This document shows, one piece after another, positions 35,104 through 47,400 of a stretch of DNA of 64,000 nucleotides. The notes beneath the pieces were generated by a model. The model was not told the origin of the DNA, made no database searches, and worked only from the letters and a program-made list of their open reading frames with translations. The stretch covers positions 39,683,676 through 39,747,675 of the forward strand of contig CM049311.1 in assembly GCA_026874595.1 (NCBI GenBank). The letters run 5' to 3'. Made by a program: the position numbers and the translations under genes. The stretch is from Sipunculus nudus. Taxonomy: Eukaryota > Annelida > Sipuncula > Golfingiida > Sipunculidae. Each line of letters begins with the position of its first letter. Positions within the stretch are counted from its first letter, which is position 1.

Positions 35104-36200
35104 ATGGAGTCGTTAGAGTCACTTGTTAGATGCGGACAGGCCTTGGGACTTAAGGACCAGGCTTTACAGTATTATGTTGAGGCTAGACGGCGTGCGGATG
35201 AGGAACGTGATGAAAGAACTAGGCAGCGGGAATTAGAGCGCGATCGAGAGGCTAGAGCCCACGAATTAGAGGTTCTAAGGTTAAAGTCTGACTCTGGGGT
35301 TAAAGAAGAGAGAAGAAGGGATGTATTCCCGAAATCCAGCTTCCACCTTTTGATGAGGCTCACGATCAGCTAGATGCGTTTCTTGAGCGATTTGAACGGT
35401 TAGCTGTATGTCAAGGCTATGATAGGGAGAATTGGGCGTTACACCTGAGTCCGTTACTGCGGGGTAAGGCGCTAGAGACTTACACACAGTTATCGGTTAG
35501 TGAGGCCATGGATTACGATAAGTTAAAGATAGCCTTGTTAAAGCGATACCAAATGACCGAAGAGGGTTATCGACACAAGTTTCGGACTTGTTGGCCTGAG
35601 CGAGGCGAAACGCCGAGTCAGTTTGCTGTGAGACTAAGTGGATACCTAGACCATTGGATAGGGATGGCAGGGGTCGGAGGTGACTACGACGTGGTAGTTA
35701 ACCTGTTGATGTGCGAGCAGTACGTAAACTGCTGTAGAAGGGATCTCTCTATGTTTTTGAAAGAGAGACGGTGTCGTGACTTTGATAGTATGGTAGACTT
35801 AGCCGAGAGTTATACGGAGGCTCACGGTGTACACAGCCTTACAACAGGTCCTCGTTATGGCAATAATGTGCCGCGTCCAGCGCAACCGGTATCTCAGCCT
35901 AGAGAGAAGCGAGAGGTTGAGCGCAGTCCGGGCGGTCAGAAATTTAAGCCATCAGGAGGCATCAGATGTTACTTATGTAATGAACTGGGACATAAGGCGC
36001 GGGAATGTAAGACTAGTGCCCGGTCGAGGCCTAGGTCTTCCCCTCAAGTAGGGCGTGCTGCTGGCGATCAGCAGAGGTATAGGACCAATTTTAGCCCCCC
36101 GTATAACCCAAAACAGAAGCCTGAGACTATGTCAATGGCAGTAGTCGAGGCGGAAACGGAGACAGTCGGTGCGGTGAAACCGGAAGTAGAGAGTCCGAGT
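35104..36200 (+). pseudogene. Gag of retroelement 2: SCAN-like capsid and zinc knuckle
   Basis: Starts at an ATG in good context. The first 90 codons (35104-35373) hold a charged, probably coiled-coil stretch rich in Arg and Glu. A frameshift near 35325 then moves the reading to the frame that stays open to 36974. The capsid C-terminal part (about 35560-35830) has the SCAN pattern: HKFR, ETPSQFAVRL, a basic helix, CEQYVNCCRRDLSMFLKE, LAESYTEAH. A CX2CX4HX4C zinc knuckle (CYLCNELGHKAREC) is at 35967-36008. Confidence 0.85.
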
Positions 36201-36229
36201 CAGTCGTTAGGATTTGCTGCCCAGACAGG

Positions 36230-36500
36230 AGGCGGAAACTCGTTACCTGTGTGTGAAGGGCTGGTGAATGGTAAGTCAGCGAGGGTGCTGCGGGATTCGG
36301 GATGTTCCTCGGCAGGAATACGTGAGTCGTACGTCGAGCCGAATCAGTTCACCGGACACCAGGTCGAGTGTAGGTTGTTCGACGGGTCTGTAAGACAATT
36401 TCCTACGGCTAGGATTAATGTGGACTGTGCGTACTTTGTCGGTACTATCGAGGCAATGGTGGTCGGGGATGCTGTATGTGATTTAGCGCTAGGTAACGTA
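36230..36500 (+). pseudogene. Aspartic protease of retroelement 2
   Basis: LRDSGCSSAG has the active-site Asp in a DSG context, and DLALGNVAGAR is the second conserved element. It is in the same frame as the second part of gag. Confidence 0.75.
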
Positions 36501-36679
36501 GCGGGAGCGCGTGATCCGTATGATTCGGACCCTACGTGGAAGTCTGAGCGGTCCTCAGGCATAGTGTGTGACAGTGTAGAGTCACAAAAGGAGGTGTCGT
36601 CCGCGGTGGAGACACGGAGCGCTGTGCGTGAGAAACAGATACCGACGCGTAGCTTGAATGTTGCAAGCCCAGTTGCCGA

Positions 36680-38100
36680 TGTGAGTCCGGCCGAATTTTT
36701 GAAGGCGCAGGAGGAGGATCAGTCTTTAGCGCCGTATTGGAGGCTAGCTAGAGAGGCTAGAAATGATAGTCCATTTAGAATTGAGGACGGATATTTAGTT
36801 CGGGTTGTGAGTGATAAACGGGGAGATCAAGATGGATCTCGAGTGGTGGTACCTCAGACGTTACGGTACGACGTCATGAGGATGGGCCACTTAGCGGTTA
36901 TGGCGGGCCATACGGGCATAGACAAAACGCACGACCGCGTGAGAACTCAGTTTTTTCTGGAAAGGGATGTATAATAACATTGCTGAGTTTTGCAAGTCCT
37001 GTCCCATTTGCCAGAAAACCATACCGAAAGGCAAGGTGCCTGGAGCTACGTTAGGCCAGATGCCATTAATTGATGAGCCCTGGCGTAGAATTTCGATGGA
37101 TCTGGTTGGGCCGATCCATCCAGCGTCGGAGAGAGGTCACAGGTATATTCTGACCGTTATGGATTATGCCACTAGATATCCGGAGGCTGTTGCTTTAAAG
37201 AACATAGATACAGTCTCTGTGGCTGATGCGCTAGTTGATATTTATGCGCGGATAGGAGTGCCGTCAGAGGTGCTTACCGACATGGGAACACAATTTACGT
37301 CAGACCTCATGCGAGAAGTTAGCCGTGTTTTGTCTGTAAAACAGCACACCACTACTCCTTACCATCCTATGTGCAACGGAATGGTGGAGAGATTCAATGG
37401 TACGTTAAAGTTAATGTTGAAACGGATGTGCGAGGAAAGACCGCGAGACTGGGATCGGTACCTCAGCGCCGTGCTTTTTGCGTACCGAGAAGCGCCACAT
37501 GAGAGCACAGGGTTCTCACCCTTTGAGTTGCTCTATGGTAGGGTCGTTAGAGGACCGATGCGGATTCTTAGGGATCTGTGGACCAAGCGAGATACTAGCG
37601 TCGAGACTAAAACCACGTACCAATACGTCCTGGACCTACAAGACAAACTAAGCGACACATGCGCGTTAGCTAGAGAGGCGTTGAACAAATCAGCGAACAG
37701 ACACAAACTGTTATATGATAGAGGTAAATGCACGCGCAGGTTTGAGGCCGGAGACGAAGTTTTGTTGTTACTCCCGACGGAGCGGAACAAATTAATGGTA
37801 CAGTGGAAAGGCCCCTATACTATTGTAAACAGGGTTGGGGACTTAGACTATCGGATTAAGATTGGCGATAAGGTTAAAACCTTCCACGTGAATATGCTGA
37901 AACGGTACCATGCTAGGAACGAGCCCCAGCATATTCTGGCAGCGGTAGCCAAGGGCGCACCTGATTCCATACATGATCCTGACGGTGTAGACGGTGAAAC
38001 AGAGCCTCCCGTGTTCGGAGAGTTAAACCCAGAAGGGATTGATGAGGATGCCCACATGTCCTTACCGTTGAATGCGCGCCGCCAGACTGAGCGAGATGTT
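36680..38100 (+). pseudogene. Integrase of retroelement 2, catalytic triad intact
   Basis: The zinc-binding His pair (near 36890-36920) and the Cys pair (CKSCPIC) are separated by a one-base frameshift near 36957. The core retains all three acidic residues: SMDLVGPI, LTDMGTQF and GMVERFNG (residues 45, 105 and 141 of the frame from 36967). A GPY-type tail follows (VQWKGPYTIV, KTFHVNMLKRY). It lies ahead of RT. Another frameshift near 38150 separates it from RT. Confidence 0.9.
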
Positions 38101-38199
38101 CAGGTAAATGCCGACCTAGGCAAGCGTCAGCGCCGTGAAATACTCTGCTTAGGCAATATGGGGATGTATTCACAGATGTACCCAAGCTCACCAATGTTG

Positions 38200-38900
38200 T
38201 AGAATGTAGCATTAAACTCTCATCTGATGTACCTGTAAAAACTAGGCCCTATAGGGTGCCTTTTGAACTGCGAGAGACAATGCGAACAGAAATCCAGGAA
38301 ATGTTAAACTTGGACATTATTGAACAGTCAGATTCTAGCTATGCGTCCCCCTGTATCCTGCTTAGGAAACCCGACGGTAAGACTATATTCGTGATAGACT
38401 ACCGAAAGCTGAACCAATCAGCCGTGTTCGATCCTGAACCCATACCGGATCCGGAAACACTTTTTGTCGAAGTCACGAAAAGCCAGTATTTTACAAAGCT
38501 TGACCTGACGAAAGGTTACTGTTTCTGAGGAATCCAGGGATAAGACGGCCTTTGTTTCACCCGATGGCCATTACCAATTTAGGGTTATGCCATTCGGCCT
38601 GGTAACTGCCGGAGCGGTTTTCACCCGCATGATGCGGAAAATGTTCAGCGACATGCCGAATGTAGTGTGTTATGTAGATGACGTGTTAATACACTCAGAG
38701 ACTTTGGACGAGCACTTAAGAACTCTTAGAGAAGTGCTAGTTAGACTAGAATGTGCAAACTTAGCAGCTAAACCAGCTAAAACCTTCATAGGCTACCAGG
38801 GCTTTGAGTTTTTTGGACACCTTGTAGGCACGGGCAACTTGGCCACTAATCCGGTTTTGCTCAAGAGAATACAGAGCACTGATAGACCTAAGACAAAGAA
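38200..38900 (+). pseudogene. Reverse transcriptase of retroelement 2, with deletions
   Basis: Contains RKPDGKTIFVIDYRKLN, KLDLTKGY, MPFGLVTAGAVFTRM and the YVDD box (about 38671-38682). Just after LTKGY a short deletion removes the usual WQIP residues and shifts the frame (38510-38540). After QSTDRPKTKK the thumb and connection are missing, and the reading jumps to the RNase H start. Confidence 0.88.
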
Positions 38901-39324
38901 GGCTTTGCTACCTGATTTCAGTAAACGATTTTATTTGAAATGTGATGCATCTGATGTGGGTATTGGCTGTATCCTGATGCAAAGACACGAGGGGATCATC
39001 CACCCAGTAGCTTATGCCAGTCGTAAACTATTGCCCAGGGAGAGAAATTACTCCACCATCGAGAAAGTGTCATTAGCAATTGTATGGTCTGTACAGAAAT
39101 TTGAGATGTACCTGGCTTGTAGACCGTTCACCATTCAGACCGACCACAAACCATTTAAGTGTATAAGCAAATCAAAATGTGCTAATAAGAGGGTAATGAG
39201 ATGGGCTCTGGTTCTACAAGAGTTAAGATTTGATATTGAAGCAGTGTCAGGTAAACTAAACCATGGACCTGATTTTCTTAGCAGACTGCCTGAGTGTAAG
39301 GATGTAATGAGCTATAATGTTTAG
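38900..39324 (+). pseudogene. RNase H of retroelement 2
   Basis: FYLKCDASDVGIGCILMQ, YSTIEKVSLAIVWSVQKFEMYL and QTDHKPF give the conserved acidic residues of Ty3-type RNase H, ending GPDFLSRLPE. It stops at TAG (39322-39324), two bases before the right terminal repeat. Confidence 0.88.
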
Positions 39325-39326
39325 CC

Positions 39327-40966
39327 AGTTAAGTCTAAACATGTACAGGATTTTGCCCTGTGTCATAGACCGTGGGCATGTACTAATGACAACTTGTTAC
39401 ATGACCCTTATGTATTGCTATGTATTGCTATATGTAAATGTGTTTAGCTGGACCCTGTGAGATAGAACGATACGATGTATAATACTGTGTATTTTCTTTA
39501 AAAGGAAGGGGTGATGTCACCAGAAACTCGGTGACAATAAGTACGGTGTTTTGTATCATAGTTTAACGAAGTCTGTTCTCTATTGATATTGACGTGAAAC
39601 GTCATCCTAAAGCGTTGACAGGTCCTGATTGTATATATATTGTGTAATTTTGTATGAAATCCCAGCGGCTATCAGCTGTTTTATCTATGTCACGCATTGC
39701 GTGTATTACATCTGGTATGTGGGTCGCCATGGTGACGCTAGCAGTCATTCTAGGTCACAAATATCCTTATATGGGACAATTGAGCCATAAGCCAATCAGA
39801 GAACCGGATCTCCGTATTGTGACGACGATTGTGACGCCAGAGTTCAGGGAGAGACGCGGGACGCTGTTTCAGTTGGGTCTGGAAGCTTTAGGTGGCAGCA
39901 CGCACGCACGGGAGAAGGAACATTGAAACGCCAGGAACGGCATAGAAGCAAGCTTCTACATGAGGCTAGGACCTAGCTCACGGATCACAGCCGTGCTGCC
40001 GACAGAGCATTGTATTGGTGGTAAAGTCAGTGTGCTCGCGTCACCTGCCGGCCTAGTTCAGCTTGACCTAGATACATAATCGCTGTAAGCCGTGAAACAA
40101 TTGCTACTTGAGCAAGGTCAAGGACTCTAAGCTCTATGTAAACAAAGAGAGCTATTGCATTCATGTGAGCGTAAACCTACACGGGTCGCTGTCAAGCAAG
40201 ATCAGTTGAAGATCGCTAATCTCAGAAAGACTATATGGTGCTAACCATACGCTAGATTCTACACAAAACAGTAACCAGAGATCTCTGAAGGAACTGGACT
40301 TTATTGTTTTTATACAAACCATGGACTCAGTAAATATCCTGTATTTTTAATGTGAATGACTGTCGTATTGACACATCAACGCACACACACATCTATGTCT
40401 CTGTAAGTATTGTCTTGAATTATATTTGTGAATTTAACCTGATGTCTCATAGTTTCTATTGATCTGGGTGTATAATTGTCTGGTATTTTTATACACGTCC
40501 TTAAATGAACCTGGAAATGTCACCAGTAATGACCGGGATCTAATTTCTTGATTAGTGAAATCAAGTGGCGAGCGTAAACCCATCCTATTGTTATATAGGA
40601 TATATCCATTGTAAAGTTATCACGTTAAGTCAGGGGTGACAATATATATATATATATTTAAACATGTCTGTTTTATCCCAATTTTGACTACCCTCAAAAC
40701 CTTTCATCCACCCCCCACCCCCAACCATTGCGAGTCATCCCCCCCCCACCCTTGAAGATAAATTGACGCCACTGCATACCAAACTCTAATTTTTTCTTCA
40801 TTGGCCAGTTCCCGAAAAGCCCTGAAAATTCATGATATTTTATTCATAATTGCGCTTTTTTATGTTGTGAGCAAACACACACACACACGAACGAGAATGA
40901 ACGCATACACTCCTGGCGGAGACAATAAAATCATAGGCCTACTATAATTTACTGAGCTGTTATTGG
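39327..40966 (+). repeat. 3' terminal repeat of retroelement 2
   Basis: Partner of 32742-34386, differing by few substitutions and short indels, mostly in the (TA), C-run and (CA) tracts. A purine tract AAAAGGAAGGGG (39500-39511) precedes TGATGTCACC at 39512; GGTGACA ends at 40641. The outer 325 bases hold the nested CTCCTGGCGGAGG repeat (40788-40935). Confidence 0.85.
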
Positions 40967-41280
40967 TTCCTTTAAAATCCTACTTCACCGACCGGCCCTG
41001 TATTTCAGTAACTTGGTCTAAGTTGCATCATTTCATCGGTACACGTGGTAGGAGCATGCCATTAGAGTGACATCACACTGGTCGTGGCCAAATTACAGGT
41101 CCTTCATTACGACTCACTCATTTGACGAGTAGGTCCGTTCGTTCAATGAATGAGGGTCTTGTATCAGATAACAATACAATAGGTTTTGTAAACACACTCG
41201 CGTGAACTAATCAGAGCTTCTGTTCGAGGACCTTGAACTCTGACAGACCTTGCATCAAGTTGATGTACGGCAGGACGGGA

Positions 41281-41361
41281 CGATATAATTCACACACTCT
41301 AGTCGTGTACCACTGACGAGAACACCGGGCCAGCCACTGTACTGAATACAGCGTCCCCAAC
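41281..41361 (+). promoter_or_regulatory. Possible core promoter of the hexokinase gene
   Basis: A TATA-like ATATAAT (41283-41289) lies 73-79 bases before the inferred start codon. It is less than 320 bases from the end of retroelement 2. Only the position and the motif support it. Confidence 0.25.
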
Positions 41362-41424
41362 ATGGATCTTTACCTGGCGACTCCCTCTGTCAACCTGACA
41401 TCTCACGGCTCAGACACCTCACAG
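41362..41424 (+). CDS. HK: Hexokinase exon 1 (inferred)
   Basis: ATG in good context (CCAACATGG) opens 21 codons ([21 protein letters not shown] minus none of them homologous to known hexokinases) to CAG|GTCGGT, phase 0. That matches the phase-0 acceptor of exon 2. Exon 2 has no upstream ATG, so a start exon must exist. This one is the best seen, but it could be elsewhere in the 7-kb intron or further upstream. Confidence 0.5.
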
Positions 41425-44400
41425 GTCGGTACACAAATAACAGGATAACGTCACGGAATGTATGCACACTGTGTATGCAGCTAAAGTCGCTTGAATCCCT
41501 ATTGACAGTATTTTCTGGTTGTGTTTTTATAGGGAAATGAACGAAACTGTGTACTACACGAGTATGAAGTCCTGCCTTACGTACGGAGATAGCAAGTATC
41601 ACTAAAGAGGTGAAATATGTTCTGTCGCTATCTTCCCATTTCCCCCATATATTCAAGCGACTGTGGTGGTGCAGCGTGTACACGCGAGCGAGGTAAACAA
41701 GTGTGCAAAGTTGACCGCAAGGGCGGGGCGGGGGGGGGGGGGGGGGGGGGGGGGGTTACGCGGTGCTATGTTTATCCCGTAATGTGCACAGACAGGGTGA
41801 GCACGACCTGATGGTTTCAACATGTCCTATGCAACGGCCTCCGTTGTCATTGCCAGGTGGCCCATTTGGAAATTTTCAATAAAAAGGCTGCACGTTATAT
41901 TACACATGTATTTTCTCCATTGTAACATAGGACATGCACTTATTTTCTACTATGGTTAGCACAGAAACTGTAGAATACAAGAATTTCTTTTGGTTTACCC
42001 TATATTTATTGCTATTGTTGAACGGAACTACACAATTATTTATACTAAGTTCGAATGAATGATACCTTCACTTAATTCTAATTTTAGAGGACAAGTATAT
42101 ATACATCAAGTGCATGAAAGGATTAACATCATAAAAAGATTGTAAAAAAAAAAAAAACATATGTCAAACAATCTGACTGAAATTGCATACCATGCACCAC
42201 ACCATATTATACTTTTATAATAAAGGAGTATAAATTAGAGAAAAAAGTCGAACTCTGGATGGATGTTGTTTATAATTTTGATAAGAAACCTAGGTTTCGC
42301 ACCTGGGTTTGATCTGACTACCGGCGCTTGCCTGTTGCCCTATAGCGTTATCCCTGATACATCACGTTGTTCTCCTCCCGGCCAGTTCCGCAGTATCGGT
42401 TGACAGTGAAGCTTTCAAATATGTACCCTACTAGAAAAATATTCCTCTAAGATGGAATAAAATCAATTAAAAGATATAAGGTTTATTTAGTATACTGTAA
42501 CGTTTTGGGTTAATTGATATTGAGCTAAATTTCACTGACGACAAGGGATTTGCTCGCATGATAAAATTCTGCGAAAATTTGTTGTATTTCTTATTTCAGA
42601 CCAATCTTTACGGCTTGCTTGTTTCACGAAAAAGTTACACAAAAAGAAATTACGTCAAAGGCAAGCAGAAAAACTTAATTTTACAGCAAAATAAAAACGA
42701 CACTTTAACTATCCCGTAACGTCAGATACAATAAACAATTCACAGTACTTTCCAAATTTACATATACGCCCGCACTGGACAAACGCAGACTGAAAGCAAA
42801 TTCACACATGCAGTATGGCATATACCGGTATAAGAATTCAGTAGCCGTTGACTGCGCATGAATGTGTCTTTTTCCAAGAACATTTCTTGACTTTATAGTA
42901 ACCGTTTGGCAACTTTACTGTTCCCTAATCCTCTAATCTTCTCTTCATTAATATCATTGATTACTTATATTTGGTTCTGTATGGCCTTCTCTGAGCAGAC
43001 AGCTATCTAAACGTCTGCTCTTTGTGACTTCCCACCAACTGACCACTAACTGACCTCTGACACAAGTGATATATGGGGTACTGAACTGTATAAGTCTCTA
43101 ACAGCCTGTTACACAACTACTGTAAATGCATTATCGACTGGTGTGACAGCAAGATGGCTATTGACACTTCTAAGATTACGCTCTGTAACATACAAATCAA
43201 ATATAATTGCCCAGCGCATATTTTAAGGTTATTTTAGAACTACACAAATTTTTAACCGAGCGTACTCCAACTGAGGCCTATTGGACCCAACTGTTTAAAA
43301 AAGTCCAAGGCCAATTACAGGATCAGTCATCAGAGACCCCTTAATTTTAAGGTTGAACCATGACCAATTCATCACAATTTTGTTTAAAATGTTTAAAATT
43401 TATATAATATGAATATATTGAATGAAATATAAATGAAATATTACAATATATATGTATTTAAATATATATTACAGAAATAAATCAGAGTTTTTGAGAACTC
43501 ACATCGGAGTGAATTTTATGCTGTACATACTTGAAACTAGATATCGATTAAATTCAATAATTTATAAACGTGGGCTTGAAAATAGTGCATAGTCTGTGAC
43601 GGAAACAAATTTTTGAATTTTAAACTGCACAAAAAGCTGCGTATTTCCATTTCCAACTGACCAAATATAGGGGTTTCCTGCATGTTAAAATATACCCAGT
43701 AAATGCCTGCCGATTCGGGATACCGAGTCGTAGTCCAGGATTCTTGTTTTAGAAGGCGACATCTTCTGAAGGGACAAGAAACAACTTTTTCCTGTCAGTT
43801 CAGGATCTTAACAAAGTCCACTCCTAGTGATGCTGTTTTGATACTACATGTGTCACAATAAAGAGGGGACCAGCTCCCGAAATAAGGTCAGTGACCAGAC
43901 AATAAAAAGCCAAGTTAGTTGACCTTCTATCATTAATTCGACAACCAGCCACATTACATTGTCTCTATATTTACACAGTTATCACAGTTCCCGCAAAATA
44001 CAAATAATATCAGAAAACAGTTTTATTGAAAGAACAGGCAAATAATAAAAACGGAAAATAAACAAAGAAACTAAACATTCATATATGACATCGGTTTAAA
44101 AATAGTTATTATAAAAGTAGACTTTTTGGCCAAAATAAATTTTCCTCGTTCATATATAACATATATAAACCATATATTAAAACGCAATGAAGTATTTTCT
44201 TCGACATAAAACTGATAACAGAATTATGAAAAACATGAAAAGACAAACAATTCAGATGAAACTTCTACATTATGTATATGTGCACAACAGATACCAGAAA
44301 AGGTAGCGATTTCATCATAACCTTTACCTTAATATCTGCTATATAGCACTTTAAGGTACATATAATGTGATAACAACACTACTCGTAAAACTTCCATATT

Positions 44401-47400
44401 GTATATATGTACAACAACACATCACACTAGTCATGACTAGTATGATTGTTTTCTTATACCTGTCCAGTTTGGGGCACCAAAACGATTGGTATATACTTTT
44501 TGTCCTGCAGCTCGGGGGAGTTTATAGGACAGATATATGGGGAATTCGAATAGCAAATTCTTATTTTACTATCGGTAGTCATTTCACATGAAACAGCTGA
44601 GAAAGAGGGATCCGTAAGTATGAATGTCACAAATTGCAAATCATGAAATCAACATATATGACTAAGTGACAAAAAAGCAGGCTTTTGGTATCTAAACCTA
44701 GGTTCTTATTCCATCAAACTTGGTGGTACAGTTTATTTAAGTTTGTTTTCTCTGGAGGTCATTTTGAAATCGAAGATGGCTGCCAACAAACTGATGATTT
44801 AATTACCATTTTCATCAATGTACCTCTGTAATTTATCCTATGCCATCAGTAATAATGATTCACTGGATGTACATAGGAGGCACTGTTTACAGCTAGTACA
44901 TTTCTGTAGTTTTTAGGTACCTTTTTGGTAATTTTCCGTCACATTTCAGCAACTTTTAGGTTAATTTATACTTCAAAGTGAGAATTGCATCTTTGTAAAA
45001 TAATAAATTAACGATAATTTATTTTTATTTAAAAAATCCATGTTTAGGATTTAACGTGCTCCGCATGCATATCCGCAAAAACGGACCGCATCGCAGCGGA
45101 TCGGTGAGGGATTCATCCGTTTTGCGGATGGCAAAAAATGCCTACATTTCCCAACAGTGCCCCGACGCCAGGTGAAATGAGACAAATGACCTTCTTCCTG
45201 GCTGTCGTCCGTGCAGTTTCAAAAGTGGCACGTGAAAGGGTATCCGCAAGAAAAAAAGTACGTACTTATGGAAACAGTTTTTGCGGACTGCGCACTATTG
45301 AGCGTACGTACGCCTTTTGCGAACACAATAATTGCGGATACATGGAAACACAGCTTAAGGTCTTGGTGCAGATGCAAATGTAGGTCACTGTGACCTACAT
45401 TCAAACAGTTAAGGGGCGAAATCACATATTTCAACTAATTAGATGCTAAGAATTATGGATGTAAATATACATAGAGACAGATATCGCAGAGAAGTCAAGA
45501 AGGATTGTCCTGAAATGGCGTTGACACAAAAACTTGGATGTCTCATATCAAAGGTATCACAGGTCTCGTGTACAAATTATGGGTTTGCCAGTAATGATTC
45601 CAAACCATCATCAACTTTTTGACCCAATGGCCTTTGGCGTTATTGGACAATGTGCGACATCGTGTATACATATAACTAAAATAGGTTAAACAAGATTTCA
45701 GCTGAGATGAGAATCCCTGTTCAATTGATTTTTGTCCACCCTTTGGTTCTGAATCAAGCTGTGGCTAGGGTCAAGGGTAGTTGCTCCAGAGATGTTATGA
45801 GGTAAAAGGTTCCAAAGTCTTACAGTTCTTTCATAAAAATTATATTAATATGCATCAGTATGTACAGCCTGGATGTGCAGATACTTGTTAACATGGCGAC
45901 GTAAAGGTTCAAATATGGGTATAGGAAATTGATGTTTACAGACAATGTTTAATTTTGTAAAATAGAGACAGGTCGTAAAACGGCCTTCTGTGCTGTAGAG
46001 TCTGCCAGCGTAGGATACTATTTATGTCACAGGTTAGTTTTGCTTCAAGTCCAAAAATGTATTTTTTAACGACGAATCTTGAACATTTTCTAGCTGATTG
46101 ATGTTATACTTTGTTGGCTCCAGGCTGGCGATGCATATACTCAAGTTTGCAGGCCATTCCCTTAATCTCACGGTTACGCATGCTAAGGTTGCGTTTGAAG
46201 AGGCTGAGTAGTTTCGTAGTCTAGTTTATTGTAATTATGTCAACATGCTCATTGAAGTTGAGCTTATAGTCTAGGATGATATTTAAATATCAGATGTGAT
46301 CTCTTCCAAAGGAGTAAAACTGTTATTAGGTCTATTTATTTGGAGAAAGTCTTTGGCATCTGAAAATACCCTATTAACTATGACTGTAAGCATGCTGGTT
46401 AATAATAGGGTAGACATGACATACGAATCTTTGATTTTTGTTTTGGTTCTTATTCACAGAGAGTTGCACTTTTTCACATTTAAGGACATCTGCCAATTGT
46501 CCGCCCACTCCTGAATACACCCACCTGGTAGGCATCTTCTGTTGTGTTTATTTTTTAGGTCAGCTGACTGTAAGTCATCTGAGCTATAGCGATCACTCTT
46601 TGTCCGTCGTCCGTCTGTCCGTCCGTCCGTCCGTCTGTCCGTCCGTCTGTCCGTTAACCTGGCACAAATCGTAACCGCTGGACCTAGAATCTTGTAACTT
46701 TACATTCTGAAAGGTCCATGAAAAACCTCCTTGGAAACCTGAAATTAGGTCTCTGTTACCCAAATCCTTTGAGCTATGGCACTCCAAAGTACAGCTCAGA
46801 ATAATGGAAAAATTGATACAAAAGCTGAAGTATCTGAACAACTAATGCAGAGATCACCATAATTGTTTGTATGGATATTGATCATGGAGTGTTTCATCAG
46901 TTTCTGCAGACTGGTGGCACCACCTGTATTTGTTCGAGTTTTTTTATAATTGTTTTCTCTATTTTTGAGACCTTTAAAGATATGAACATCTGTTAACAGG
47001 GCACAAATCATAACAACAGGACCTAGAATCTTTATTCTTGTCATGCAAGGAGGCCCATGAAAAGTGTCCGTGGAAACCTGAAATTAGGTCTCTGTTACCC
47101 ATATCCTTCAAGCTATAGGACTCTGAAGTATCCCTCAGAATAATGGAAAATTTGATACAAAAGCTGAAGTATCTGAACAACTAATGCAGAGATCACCATG
47201 ATTCTTTGCATGGATAATGACCATTAAGTGATTTTATTAGTTTCTGAAGACTGGTGGAACCACCTGTATTTTTTTTAAAGTTTATGCATTTTTTCTCTAT
47301 TTTTGAGATATATAAATACAGTCACAATCTTGGCCTGTTGGTTAATCTGTTTGATGCTTCAGTTGAATGGGTATATACTACCATTCAGATGATAAAATTT

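Larger units (their letters stand above)
32742..40966 (+). mobile_element. Gmr1-like LTR retrotransposon with SCAN-like capsid, decayed
   Basis: Direct repeats of about 1.64 kb (32742-34386 and 39327-40966) flank a coding interior on the + strand. The order is gag with SCAN-like capsid and zinc knuckle, protease, integrase, RT, RNase H, the same unusual order as retroelement 1. Integrase and RNase H retain their catalytic residues. At least three frameshifts and two deletions (the RT motif after LTKGY, and the RT thumb/connection after QSTDRPKTKK) inactivate it. No target duplication was found at the outer edges. LTR limits are ambiguous. Confidence 0.88.
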
